Positions 23,453 through 34,802 of a stretch of 64,000 bases of DNA are shown in pieces. The position numbers were made by a program, and so were the translations under genes. The notes under the pieces were generated by a model. The model was not told the DNA's origin and searched no databases. It saw only the letters and a program-made list of their open reading frames with translations. The first letter of the stretch is position 1; every line of letters begins with the position of its first letter. This DNA is from Pisolithus tinctorius (taxonomy: Eukaryota > Basidiomycota > Agaricomycetes > Boletales > Pisolithaceae), in the NCBI GenBank assembly GCA_024663395.1, contig JANFAH010000014.1, positions 992,001 to 1,056,000 of the forward strand, read 5' to 3'.

Positions 23453-25235
23453 ATGGAAAATGATTCCTCTGTCGTTCGAGAACTCATGGAAAGTCCACTT
23501 ATATGTGCTTTCTTTGCGATGCTGTGAGTGATTAAAGTACGCGCCTCCACCAATACTGCTGATGAGACTCTTAGTCTTTACGGTGTCAACTGTGCACAAC
23601 TTCTGTTTTACTTCCAAAATTACCCCGATGACACGGTCTTGCTGAAGTGCTGGGTATTGGCAATCTGTTGCCCGTATTAGGCGGTGTGCTCTGACGGAAC
23701 CCGTTTAGGTCACGATTGTTTGGTAGTTGTGACTGCCTGTTGCGATTTGCCGATCTTACCTATGGAGTCCAGGATCCTGGATACCTTACACAGCGGGTTT
23801 GCCGTGTCGTTTCTCAAGGGATACCTGATAGACGATTTCGGCAACATTACAGTCATTCGAATAATTAGATGGTAGGCAGTTTGACCGGCTGCGCCCCCTT
23901 CGGCTCATTTTTTGTTGTGATGCTTAGGGATCTAGTCGTGTGTACAATTTCTTTTTCGCTATCCACCAAAAATACCTAGTGTTCGGACCTCCAGGCCACC
24001 TATGCAGTCGGGGTAAGTCCGTGCGCTTCAACTCCCGCTGAGCTAAGATCCCTGTGTAATTCGCAGTATGTTATCGTCATGATGGTCAATGCGTACGTAC
24101 TGCATTTATTGCATATTGTGACGAATGCAAGTAACTCCAATGACCCTCTTCAGGTTTTACATCTGGCGTGTATGGAAGAGTAAGGAACCAATCGACCACG
24201 GGACTGTTGACATTTTCTTATCACCATTCCAGTCTCTAGGAACGTTTGGATTGTCTGCTCGTTGGTCAGGCCTTCTATATCGCCTTTTACGATGCGGACT
24301 AAAAACTGTCTAAGTTCGTTATAAATGTTGCTCGCCTCGGTACATCCTTAACGTTCAGACGGCACCTGAGGCTTATAACGTTTTAGCGATGGATGGAATT
24401 GGTGTGGGCGTAGTGTAAGTTATTTCTTCTTATCTCATCGCGACAGGGTCCAATTTTGTCCAGTGCTGCCTCTCATACCTTATGGCAAACCTTTGGCAAA
24501 CTTGACTATGTCAGACACCTGCTTCAAAATCCATGCAAGTCACTGACGAACGCCCTCCAGGTCCCTCTAATGATATGGGGGGGCGTCGCTGTCCTTGCCG
24601 ATGTATCGATTCCAGGTGTTCTTGTCCTCCACATTAGACAATACTTGAGCCAGGAACTGTGAGTACGGGAACTGCTGACCCGGCATCCTAAAACTAGCCC
24701 GCAGGCATTCACAGGTGATTATGCAAATTTTGATATATATAGTTGCAACTGGCGCCTTGACAAGGTAGCTTACTATTAACACTTTTGACCTTCCACTCAC
24801 TGTACATCAATTTAAGCCTATTTTCGATCGCAGAGCTCCTTGCGGCAAGTGATATTTACTACTGCGGGCTAAGAGTTAGATGAGAGGCGTTCCTTTCAGC
24901 TGCTTCTCTGGCCGCGCTGCACGTTGTATATGGCGATGACGCTGGTGCAGATAAAAGGTGCTTAACTTGCCATGCAATTGAATTCCCTGGCGCTGATATC
25001 GTGACACTACAGTTTACTCTGTTTCCGCTCTTTTGTCGTGAGTGCTGTCCACACACTGCAAGGGCGGGGAACTGGGATTGAACCATGTGCGAACGTTTAC
25101 AGTCTTAATTTACGACTTTATCGAAGCAGAGAACTTGTGACTAGCTTGAATCTTGAAGGGGTGGGAGTTACCATTCACAGACCCTCCGCATCCCTCATCA
25201 TTAGTGCGCATGTCACACAGGCTGACGGTACCTAA
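23453..25235 (+). CDS. Probable multi-pass membrane protein, DUF6534-like
   Basis: Looks like the large basidiomycete family of seven-helix membrane proteins with a DUF6534-type C-terminus; no function is established. Readable exons: MENDSSVVRELMESPLICAF; LYGVNCAQLLFYFQNYPDD then TVLLKCW; VTIVWILDTLHSGFAVSFL; LIDDFGNITVIRIIR; YVIVMMVNA; FYIWRVWK; SRNVWIVCSLV; ARRHSQVIMQILIYIVATG and a terminal RELVTSLNLEGVG. Donor and acceptor sites restore the frame at the first four junctions (gtgagt...ttag, gtattg...ttag, gtagtt...ccag). Between 23,880 and 24,060 and between 24,780 and 25,110 I could not find a clean exon chain. Either diverged exons were missed or the gene is decaying. The start is the ATG before ENDSS. 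Confidence 0.5.
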
Positions 25236-25592
25236 AGATGATCTGCGAGCTTAGGCCTACCTAGTGAGGGTGCTTTATCATCCTGAGCCACTAAATCGCT
25301 GGTTCTAGTTGATCGAACGTACTGTCTTACCGTCATTACAATAGCAAAGATTTTATTGTTGAGCGCGATATTTGGAAAAGTGCTGCACATTGTGTCACTC
25401 TCGTTAGGAACGGGTTCATGGAACTAAAGCAGCCGACTAGACTCCCACGAGCACCCAGCCAGCCCTGAACTCCAAGTGACCATGGGAAGTTGGAAAGTGG
25501 ACTGGTGTTACACTCGGTTGCAGACCAAGAAAAGCATAGATATTGAGAACCATAGTTTTGCATGTGAAGGCGCGAATTGTGTGGTGGAATTT
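25236..25592. other. Intergenic, convergent 3' ends
   Basis: Lies between the DUF6534-like gene and peroxidase copy 3, which face each other. No supported coding frame, RNA or repeat is visible. Confidence 0.4.
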
Positions 25593-26601
25593 TCAGTTAT
25601 TTTCCCCAACCCCACTGGCCTCACCTTCCCAGTCAGATTCCCGAATGCGCAATTCCAAGGGGATGATCGTCTGATTGAATGTGAAAATCGTCAAGCCACA
25701 TCGATAACGGACACGTGGTTCCCATCCTTGTGGTAGACGTTCCTCAAGAAGGAACGCTCGCAAGTCGTCCACCCGCCCTCCGAAGGCAGTGAGCAGAGTG
25801 GCTGTGCTGGCGGGTCGTGGGATAAGGGAGCATCCACCATCAAAACGGGGTAACTTACTTAGTACTGCCGAAAAGCTTGTGAGAAAGATCAAGTGTGAAC
25901 ATTGGGTTAGTTGCCCTCGCTCCCGCGCGGCGCTTTCCGGAAAATCTTGACAAGTCTTTGGTCGTGAGTACCCGTTGTTCCTGATCCTTTCCCGTTGCAA
26001 ACGAGAACAGGTCCTCGATGAACGGCCGGTGAATCTTTGACTGGTCCGGCTGAAGTGCTGCATCTAATCCTAATTCTCATGGTCAACGGAAGATATTCGG
26101 ACTAATGCCCGCAGACTGACTCGTGAGAGAAGCATCGTGTTCTATGCCATTATGCAGGTCGAGTTCCTCGAGATCGAACGTGTCTTTGCTGTAGCTCTTG
26201 TTCAGCATAAAAGCTGCGTAGTGGGGCACGAATGAACAGAAAGAGGCCGAGAAGTTGTACGTCGTGCGGACTTGGCGAGTGAGGTCAGTGAATTTAATCC
26301 CCCGGCCACTACGAGAAATGATCCCTATACAGGACAGAAAGTGTTAGCTTCATGATGAAAGTCGAGCACTGCTCTCACCGTGGTTGGCCATGGCGTTGAT
26401 TGCAGGGCAAGAACAGCGGCTCTCCCCTTCCTGAGGTGGTTTATACTCTGGCCAGTTACCCGCATAACCTGGGTGTCCTTCTGGTACTACCTTTCCCACA
26501 GGACGTTTGAATAACACGAGGTTGAACAAGGAAAGAGTGATGTCCCAGATAAGTATTCCTGAGTAGTAGAATGTTTTATATAGGATCGTTGGAGAACCCA
26601 T
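25593..26601 (-). CDS. Heme-thiolate peroxidase / peroxygenase, copy 3
   Basis: Third, inverted and more diverged member of the same family as the genes at 9.4 and 12.1 kb. Exon 1 starts MGSPTILYKTFYYSGILIWD and holds PEGHPGYAGNWPEYKPP and SRCSCPAINAMANHG (heme-ligand cysteine). Exon 2 on the minus strand near 26,330-26,120 reads SRSGRGIKFTDLTRQVRTTY ... DLHNGIEHDASLTR. Exon 3 reads LDAALQPDQSKIHRPFIEDL ... LSHKLFGSTK. Exon 4 ends FGGRVDDLRAFLLEERLPQG ... GVGENN. Four-exon structure and splice phases match copies 1 and 2. A longer frame upstream begins at 26691, but the ATG at 26601 matches the start in the paralogues. It appears intact. Confidence 0.83.
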
Positions 26602-27317
26602 TGTCAACTTCTGAAGTCTTCCAGTAACTAAGAATGTAGGTCGTGCGGTTGCGTGGACTGTGGGAGAGAACTTGACCAAGCAGGTGGTCATGTGCGAGGA
26701 ACGCCGTCCATACTTATCTTGTTCAAGTTGTCGCTTGGTTGGTACTCACCGTACACCAATGGTTTCATTAACTTCCGTTAGGGTGACAGACTCCGATCTT
26801 CAGAATTTACTAAGGTGCCGAGCAATAATGGATCAGGTTGTCGGATTTTGAAGATGCTTGCGCCCAAAGCAAAGCACCGCGACCGATTTACCGGTGCCGA
26901 GCTCAGTTTTTTGGCCTGCCTGGCCAGTGCACCTAAAAGTGCATCTGTGGACTAAGGAAAACTACCGTTACCGTTGAATCGGATATCTTCGTCCATTGCC
27001 AAGTGCGGCAATGTCGCAGAGAAGATCGCGTTTTCTAACAACGGTCATCACGTTTGTTCTTTTCCATCAACATCAAATTTACTTACATAGCCTTCTGAGG
27101 GTGTATTCCCCTCTTCCATTCTCACGAAGTTATGAAGGCGCACACATTCAGGCACTGCCTCCTACTGCCTCCCGGTGTCCCGGATAAAAATATGGGAATG
27201 GCCAGGTCAGAAGTATTATCTGGGCATCTGTTCACTTACAACGGTTGTGATATAACTGGTGAGATGTAAGGCTTTGAGAAGACATATTATCAGTGCACCC
27301 ACGTAAGGTCCTCCGGC
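26602..27317. promoter_or_regulatory. Divergent upstream region, peroxidase copy 3 / carboxylesterase
   Basis: 716 bp between two divergent starts. A possible TATA-like stretch (ggataaaaatat) lies near 27180, about 135 bp before the esterase ATG. No gene is supported. Confidence 0.4.
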
Positions 27318-29911
27318 ATGGCACGACATTCCTTAACATATCTTACCACTCTTGCACTCTTCTTAATACCTGTTACCGCTACTTCGGGTCTTGCCAAAAG
27401 GGACTCGCCTCTAGTGACCCTTGATTATGGTAGCTTCCAAGGGTTTAGCTCCGCCTTCAGCACAGAGTCCTTCCTCGGTGTACCATTCGCTGAACCTCCG
27501 TCAGTAGTTCATTTCCCCTGTTTCTGGACGAGTTTGCTAATGTTACTTCCGCAGGGTCGGAAACCTTCGTTTCAACAATCCCGTACCGCCTTCTTCCTTT
27601 AGCGGCGTAAAGAATGCTACCTGGTATGGTAACGCCTGTCCTCAAATGTCCTTACTGGCCCCTGGAGTACCACTACCAAATAATCCTGGCTTGGCTGGTG
27701 TGACAACCTATCTGGGTGAACTCGAGCCCCAGGGGATTGTGGCTGCATCCGAAGACTGTGAGTGACAATTGATAAGCCGTAACGCCGTCCCTTAGGTGAT
27801 TCCGTAGGCCTGTATGCAAACGTCGTGCGGCCTGCTGGCGTTTCTGCGGGTGCTGATTTGCCCGTTGTTGTAGTACGTGCTACTTCCAGATTTACACACA
27901 GAAGTAGATACTAATGGGATTCCATAGTGGATTTATGGTGGTACGCAGTGCTACTTGCTGGAGTAGTGTTTCCTCGTTTCTGAAATGCCGTTCAGGTGCG
28001 TTCATGGCAGGAGATGCATCGGCCTACAATGGGACCAGCATAATTGCGCGGTCCATGAGTTTGAAAACTCCTATCGTTTATGTGTCCTTTAACTATCGTC
28101 TCAATGGTACGTAAACCTTGTAACTGGTCGTGTCATCTGAAAGGTTGACGTCCCACATAGCTTTTGGTTTCCTTGGCGGTAGAGAAGTTCAAGAAGCAAA
28201 CTTGGGTAACCTTGGGTTGTACGACCGTAAGTGTCTGTTACAAAGCATGGAAGAATAAACATTCACCTGTTGTTCAGAGCGCCTAGCTCTCGAATGGGTC
28301 CAGAAGTACATCTCCACCTTTGGCGGAGACCCAGGAAAAGTGATCATGTGCGTTGCTGCGCATTTTCAATAATTAAGTGAGCTGAAGACTAGCCCAGTTG
28401 GGGTCAGAGTGCTGGATCTATCTCAGCGATGCTGCAAATGGTAGCATATGACGGGGACTTGAACGGATTGTTCCAAGGTGCTATCATGGTACGTCTTGTT
28501 TTAAATTTAGCGGCTCTGTAAGTTGTCTCATGTGATACATACAGGAATCCGGGTCCGCCGCACCCATACACGAAATTACCTCAGAACAGCAGCAGGAAAA
28601 TTATGATTTCCTTATCGCACAAACGAACTGCGGGGGCGCAAGTGACACACTCGGCTGCCTCAGGGAAGCACCCTACGAAGCCATCGCGAATGCTACCGCG
28701 CAGATGACCGCTTTACTCTCCTACCAATCTCTCAACTCTACCTGGGGACCGCTTGTCGACGGTGTCTTTCTGAAGCGGACCGTTCGACAGTCCCTGAGAG
28801 CAGGCAAATATGCGAGGGTAAGTAGTTAATCGTGCTCCTCTCTCGTCTCCCATCGTAATGATTTTTGCAGGTTCCAGTCATCCTTGGCGATGTCGACGAC
28901 GAGGGGACGTACGTGCACTGTGTTTGCAAAGGACTCCCAGTGCATTGATGATGACGTCCTATAGCTTGTTCTCTCTCTACAGTCTCAACGTCACGTAAGC
29001 AACAAGTAGCGAGCCACGACGAAGTCTGACAACAGGTTTTATTAGGACAAACGACCAGTTCCTGCAATATATACGCACCGTGTAAGACAGATCATTGCCT
29101 GTTCGGCTTTGGCTGATAGCCCCAATTGAAGGTTCTTGGTCGGGCTCAGCGACGCTGAGATTAACCTTGTCGGCGAGTTGTATCCCGACGACCCTGCCCA
29201 GGTAGGCAGCCTCCTTCGCTAAATTCTTGATACTTCCCTTCTAAATTAACATATCTGTAGGGCTCTCCCTTCGGTGTGGGCACGAATGATACCCTTACGT
29301 ATGTAGATTACTACCCTGCCGAGTGAATTATCTCTGATCACTTCTCTATCTGCAGTCCGGAGTATAAACGTATTGCCGCATTCCAAGGCGACTTCTATTT
29401 TCAGGCCCCTCGTAGATATAGTTTGAGTATCCTGTCCACGACGCAGAATGTTTGGAGCTACAGTCAGTATTATATCGTCTAATCTCAATTTTCGGAGCCC
29501 GGAGTACTGACACGACGTATGCAAGTTTGGAAGAGGGACAAGTTTGTTCCTGGAATAGGTTCTTTCCATGAGAGTGACCTGCAGGAGTACTACGACTTGA
29601 CTGGCACAACAGATTGGGTGGGTGCTGATGCACTCAGTGAGTCCTTCCCCTACATTTTCTTTTGTGAATAAATGCATAATATCCCGACAGTCAACTTTGC
29701 TTACACCCTCGATCCTAACGTCCCCGCTCAAGGTTACCCGTCTGGGGCCTCTTCGTCATTGCTGTCCGGTCTTTATTGGTCTCAGTGGAAGCTCTGGTCT
29801 CCAGATTTGTTGACATTCGGGGACCCGAACGTACTCACGTTTACGAAGGATACATTCAGAGCAAAGGCAATGGCGTACTTGAATTATCTCGAGGACCAGA
29901 TGGGATTGTGA
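27318..29911 (+). CDS. Type-B carboxylesterase / lipase, secreted
   Basis: Alpha/beta-hydrolase of the carboxylesterase type-B family, expected to cleave carboxylic esters outside the cell. It starts MARHSLTYLTTLALFLIPVTAT, a clear signal peptide. Family landmarks in order: GSFQGFSSAFSTESFLGVPF AEPP (substrate-entry region), EDCLYANVVRPAG, VVWIYGGAF-like oxyanion-hole segment, NYRLNAFGFLGG, NLGLYDQRLALEWVQKYI, FGGDPGKVIIWGQSAGS (nucleophile Ser in GQSAG), DVDDEGT (probable acid residue) and a late segment TNDTLTPEYKRIAAFQGD. About 560 residues in a dozen or more exons with introns of 50-60 bp; several (after LGVPFAEPP, FNYRLN, NLGLYD, MESG) were checked for GT-AG. It ends QMGL with TGA. The wide family makes the substrate unpredictable. 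Confidence 0.88.
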
Positions 29912-30292
29912 GAAGACACTGCAGGTGTCGTACATACGTAGTTGCAATAACTACTATAGTCAACGCGCTCGTTGTGTTGTCTATGCCTATCGTCTGCCTA
30001 CTTCTGTCAGAGCGACCCGTTGAGCGGCTCCGCACCGAATCGATCTAGCTGCAGTAAGACTATGTTCTACGAGTGCCCTTGTTATATCGCCCCGCACGGC
30101 AGCGAGTTGCAGCCCCAGAGTGAGGGGATATTCGTGCGGTAGAAGTAGGACATTAACCCATGTGTGGGAAAGAGGGTTGACAGAGATTCTAAGGTGGTTC
30201 AAACGTTCATTCTTGGGATATCATCCAACCGAAGGTGCCCGATAAGCACAGGGTAAAAGCAATGCGAAGGTAAGACGAAGACGGCTAGGATG
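29912..30292. other. Intergenic, carboxylesterase 3' side
   Basis: A minus-strand frame at 29987-30202 (HEYPLTLGLQLAAVRGDI) could be a last exon of the hypothetical gene at 30.3-31.1 kb if an intron of about 150 bp with a gtaaga donor near 30345 is used. This is not proven. Nothing else is visible. Confidence 0.35.
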
Positions 30293-31078
30293 TCAGTAAC
30301 TGAGTAAACTATTGGTTGCATAGAGATCAAGAAGTGATTGTCTTACCTCATTTGGCACCGTAGGATACTTGTACCGAGTGAGGCGTGAAGGACCGTCGAA
30401 GATCTCGCAGAGTATCTCTGATTCAGAAGAAGACAGGGTGGAGAATTTATTTTTGTCCAGTAGGGAGCCTCGTAGAACTTGGCGAGGTTTCTTACTGGCA
30501 TCGGATAAAAGGTGACGGGGCCGAGCTGGTCCATCAAAAATGATTGGCGGAGGGAGGGTAGTAGGGTTTCCCAAGGCACTGTAAATACCCATAGAACTCT
30601 GTCGCCCGGCCTGGGTAGCCGAAGGAGACAATAGAACAGGTTCCTCAACCTTTGATCGTCCGAGTTGTTTACTCGACTCTCCCAGCCTGACGGGTGCATC
30701 GAATATGTCGAAGATCGCAGGCAGTGCAGGCACTACAGCCTCACTAGCTAAAAGAGTACGCGAGGATAGGGTAGCGACTGGGCGTTTGGAAGAGGGTACC
30801 ACACGACATGGAGCACGAGCAATTTTGAAAGCACACATGAACGGGCTTTGGGAGGCGACCATGGTTGCAGCTCTGACCAAACCCACGAACACGACGGCTT
30901 TATAAAGATGCGCTGCATTCTGGGAGGCTAAAAGAATCGCCACAAACCTCGCAATGTGTGCGATCTCTCCCTGAGAGAATTCCGACTGATGGATACCTCC
31001 AGCGAAACCTATACCCACCGTCGGACTTGATGCGGATATACACAGTCCATCAACCTCTGTCCTTGGTGATCGGCACAA
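30293..31078 (-). CDS. Hypothetical protein with three FD(G/A)P-x-R motifs
   Basis: Unrecognised. The open frame carries a short motif three times: IFDAPVRLGES, IIFDGPARPRH and EIFDGPSRLTRY, spaced about 45-60 residues apart. The linkers are Ser/Arg/Lys-rich (KKPRQVLRGSLLDKN, SSKQLGRSKVEEP). A more hydrophobic stretch precedes them (ARFVAILLASQNAAHLYKAV). The frame has no ATG before 30862, so the true start is either there (about 190 residues) or in an upstream exon; the 3' end may also be spliced, since a gtaaga donor follows TVPNE. Base composition is like its neighbours. Confidence that this is a coding exon comes mainly from frame length and the internal motif repetition. Confidence 0.42.
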   Translation of the reverse strand: MCRSPRTEVDGLCISASSPTVGIGFAGGIHQSEFSQGEIAHIARFVAILLASQNAAHLYKAVVFVGLVRAATMVASQSPFMCAFKIARAPCRVVPSSKRPVATLSSRTLLASEAVVPALPAIFDIFDAPVRLGESSKQLGRSKVEEPVLLSPSATQAGRQSSMGIYSALGNPTTLPPPIIFDGPARPRHLLSDASKKPRQVLRGSLLDKNKFSTLSSSESEILCEIFDGPSRLTRYKYPTVPNEVRQSLLDLYATNSLLSY

Positions 31079-32713
31079 CCAGGTGTATCATGGTGACTTC
31101 GAGGCATATAATCCAGAGGTAACGCGAGTGGAATGGTGAGGGCACGGGCATCGACCTTGTCCATCATAACACCATGATTTCTGGAGTAGGCGTCACGGTG
31201 TGAGCATTGAGCGGGAACCAAGAAGAGGTTCCTGATAGTAGGTCCGCTGGAAAGACATTGGCACGCAAAACAGCCGCATAAACCCCACTATCCTGGAAGC
31301 ACGGAAACCATGAACTGCCATGAAACATCGTGAAGAGAATAAATCAGAAATTCTATCCTGAATTCCATCACTAATACCGATAGGAACGCCTTGATATGCC
31401 TTGGCTGTCCATATAAGCTTTGCTCTCTGGTTTGGCTTTGTGGCAACTGTACATTGCCATGTGCGGTGGCCACGATAAGCAGGTGAAGACGAAGCTTGCA
31501 CGAGAACGACAGCATCCACGCGCAGACTCAAAAAACATCATAGTCTGCGTGATGTTCGGGAAGACGAGATTGCGATGATAGCGAAATGCCATTTGACGCG
31601 TGGATTTCATGTGCGACAACCGCGTAGCCCCGGGATTATGTAAACTAACGATTGCTATAGGATTGAATTGATGTCTCGTGCTGTCGCAGTGTGGGCGAAG
31701 GCTCCGAGCTGCATGGATTGCTTGATTCAGCGCCCATCAAACACCTATGGTGGGTTTTGACGAGATGCGATAAGTCCATTCCACAGGTTCCTCGAAAGAT
31801 TTAGTCGAACTGATCAGCGACGGTGTGCCCACGCGAAACGTGTGCGGTTGTGCATCGATTGTCGCTTATCTCGCACGAGGTGTGCAGGTGACCATGGCGG
31901 CGTCTGTAAGCTGTAAGTCCAGATAATTAGCACAATTGTGCATCCGGGGTAACGGTTAAGCGGGTAAAGCCTCTTACAACGCCCTTACTGGCGTACATTA
32001 GGCAGTAAAGCACTACCCCAGCAGCAGTGATCAGCCTCCTCGATGCTGGTCGCAAGCGGAGTGCCCCTGTGGACGCAAACCGTAGACCGTTAGCGAATTG
32101 ATACATTACTTGCACCCTGAACAGCCGCCACTGTGATTATAACGATGACTGTCAGACAAGTCGGTGTGACCACCGTGTCGATGCCATGGGTAGAGTCTGG
32201 AAGGTTGAACCCACTAATAATTACCTACTACACACGCCACGATCACTTATGCGTCTAGTGCGTGTGGTCGTCCACCTGTCTATTCAGTGATTTCCTGTTG
32301 TAAGGTCGATTTCACTGCTGGCAGCCTCTTTTAAATGGCCTAGCCTTGGGACTAGTCCCGGGCGCCGGGAGTCCGCAGAAAGTAGGGTCTACTCAACATT
32401 CCGTTGCTCAAATTAACTCAGGGCGCAGCCGCTCTCCATACCTCGAATCCGTCATCGCTGGTGGTGGGGAGTCCTAGTCATTGCCAGCAGGGTGCAAAGG
32501 TTTCAGATACTCATGAAATCCACGTGTTCCCCTTCCTGCCACAGGAACGCGTGTTTGCGGGATGAAAACTGTGCACCCATCGCCCGGGATAGGCAGTGAT
32601 GACGCCTGGCAGACACGAGGTACCAGAACATTCATAGAAAAACCCTAAGGCGCAATGACGCAGAAGTCACCCCCCAGGCTTCGAGTCCCCTCCACTAACT
32701 GCTCTCGTCAGAA
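31079..32713. other. 1.6-kb stretch without a supported gene
   Basis: Several overlapping minus-strand frames (31193-31531, 31288-31515, 31371-31619) exist but none shows a family signature, and I could not chain them by splice sites. They could include upstream exons of the gene at 30.3-31.1 kb. No tRNA-like fold, tandem repeat or transposase remnant is seen. A CACGTG hexamer lies at 32521-32526, about 190 bp before the DUF7587-like start. Confidence 0.35.
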
Positions 32714-34353
32714 ATGACTGTCGTTTCCCCCAGCCTCCCAAACTCTGACTCTCGCCAGGGGCCGCCGCAGAGTCCAATCGCTTCCAACTATCTACCTCAA
32801 TATGGCTTCAGCTCCGAACATTCCTTCGATCGGCTCATCCAAGATAACCCCTTCTTGTTCCGCGTCTATACTCCCAAAGCTCACTCGCAAAGCGTCACCA
32901 CAGTCGAACCTTATTTCGTGGGGCAAAAGTACAATGAGCATTTTACGTTCGCTGCTGAGAAGCTGAAATCACCAGCTGTCGGTCCTGGCGAGACCATCGC
33001 CTCCAGCAGCTCCTATCTGGACGCTGCCCTGCATATGGACTGGACGCAGAGGCACAAATCACCCTTTATATCGACCACTTTCAGCTTCATCTGGGCAATC
33101 TGGGAAGCTACCCGACGTTATCGAGTCGGTCTTAAACATGATATTGAAATCGCTGTGATCGACTCCAGGATGCTCGCTGGTCGAGCGGCCACCACGCTGG
33201 AGTTACTAAGGAAGGGGACGCCTAAAGAGTAAGCGATCTGCTTTCCACCTTCGAGGTTTACGGTTCTCACACTTATCGATTACACAGGAGACACCTGGAC
33301 TACTGGAAGTGGTATCGATATGCTCTCGAATCGCAAAATGTCCTCGTGCACGGGTCTATTCCAGCCCCTGCTGTTCTGGCTTCCGTACCCCTTTTCTCCC
33401 TTATCGACAAGCTTCCCTCCTACTTCTTACGACAAGAATCTGGCGACACAAAACTCTCATCGCCCTTCGACGCGCTGTCTTGGGACACCATGGAAAGGAA
33501 ACCCAGTTTCCGTCAATTTTGCCAGGATATGTCGGATCAATTCCTACGACTCCCCACTGAGCACCGCCTGCGGGACGCAACAGGAGGGTCGGTCCGCCTG
33601 GCGATGGCTTTCCTACGTCCCTGGTTTCACAAGGTCGTCGCAAAAGACTTTGCAAATGCAACAGATACCGCATGTACGCTTGCCTTCATCATCGCCCAGT
33701 GGCCCGCCCAATGGTGGTCACGCGATCACGTTGAGATGTGGTCAGTGATTAGGTCCCTTGTTCAGGCGGTCGCCGAGGAGGTGCGGGAGAAGCAGAAGAG
33801 CCAGTTTACCGAGGAGGTCCGGAGACTGCAAGGTGTTGTCACGGATCTTGAGCGTGTGGTGCACGATTATGAGGAAGCAGAGGTGTCATCATCGTCTTGC
33901 ATATATCCCGACACTGAAACGGATGATGGGGACTATACACTCGTGTTGCTCCCGTCTCCACCTCCCTCCGTCCGTGGACACCGCCGGCGGGCGTCCATGT
34001 CAACATCGGGCGCAGCTCCCGCTCCAGCGGTTCCTACTCCTGTTACATGCGATATTGCTTCAGAAAGCGTGGCCGAGGTTCCTTTGAAAGAGATTGAGGA
34101 GAAGGTCATACCACCCTCTGGAGAGGTCATTGATTCTTCAACTCCAACGGTCAAACCAAGCGAAACCCGGCGGGAAGAGCAAGGTCCCCCACGGCTGGGG
34201 TCTCAACCCCCCGAATCCGAAGAGCCCCCGAAGGCTCCATCACATTCATTTGTCGAAACAGCTTCTTGTATCATCACTGGCATCCTAGTTGGTGCTTTCA
34301 TCACTCTATGCATCGTTAATTCGACACGACGCACGCTGATCTATGTCACGTAA
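32714..34353 (+). CDS. DUF7587-like protein with C-terminal membrane helix
   Basis: Two exons (32714-33228 and 33288-34353) splice in phase to 526 residues. The first half resembles the basidiomycete domain described as DUF7587: NPFLFRVYTPKA, HMDWTQRHKSPFISTTFSFI, IWEATRRYRVGLKHDIEIAV, IDSRMLAGRAATTLELLRKG, HLDYWKWYRYALESQNVLVH and GSIPAPAVLASVPL. The CD-like pattern SPFISTTxSF with later IAVID recalls ADP-ribosyltransferase-like folds, but I cannot prove that. After about residue 330 a coiled-coil-like stretch occurs (QKSQFTEEVRRLQGVVTDLE), then a long Pro/Glu/Ser-rich linker, then one hydrophobic helix near the end (ASCIITGILVGAFITLCIVN). The start is the first in-frame ATG. The name is by memory of the family pattern. 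Confidence 0.68.
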
Positions 34354-34802
34354 CGATTGATTCATTTACGAATTTTAGGAGGAAGAAGCTTTAGACGTTC
34401 CTCCATTCATGTATTCACGATTCATGACGGGCAGCCGATGGAGTACCTGGCTCTGGAAGACGGTACTTGGGCTGGGATGTATCACTACTATTCTACTGGG
34501 ATATGTATTGGTATCTATAGTACTATACGCACCGCGCGCTGTATACCTTACCTGTCGAGTGGTTGTTCAATTAAAAGTCGGATGAAACCACGTAAGTAGC
34601 AGGAAATAATGAAGGCTAGCCATTGGCAGACGTGCGTTCGAGGTTAGACAGGAGGAAGCTTTGATATGGGTTTGCTGGTTTCAAATTGTTGGCCGCCGGG
34701 GCGCCCACTCAAGGCTATTACTCCGAGTAGCGGTCAATTAGGGTCAATTTGAGTCTGGAAAGAGCCGAAGCAACCCAACATGCGCTGGTTGTTTTTCTGC
34801 CA
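34354..34802. other. Intergenic, DUF7587-like gene / TCD1-like gene
   Basis: Holds the 3' end of the upstream gene and the promoter of the next. Frames here are short and unconvincing. No RNA gene or repeat is visible. Confidence 0.4.
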
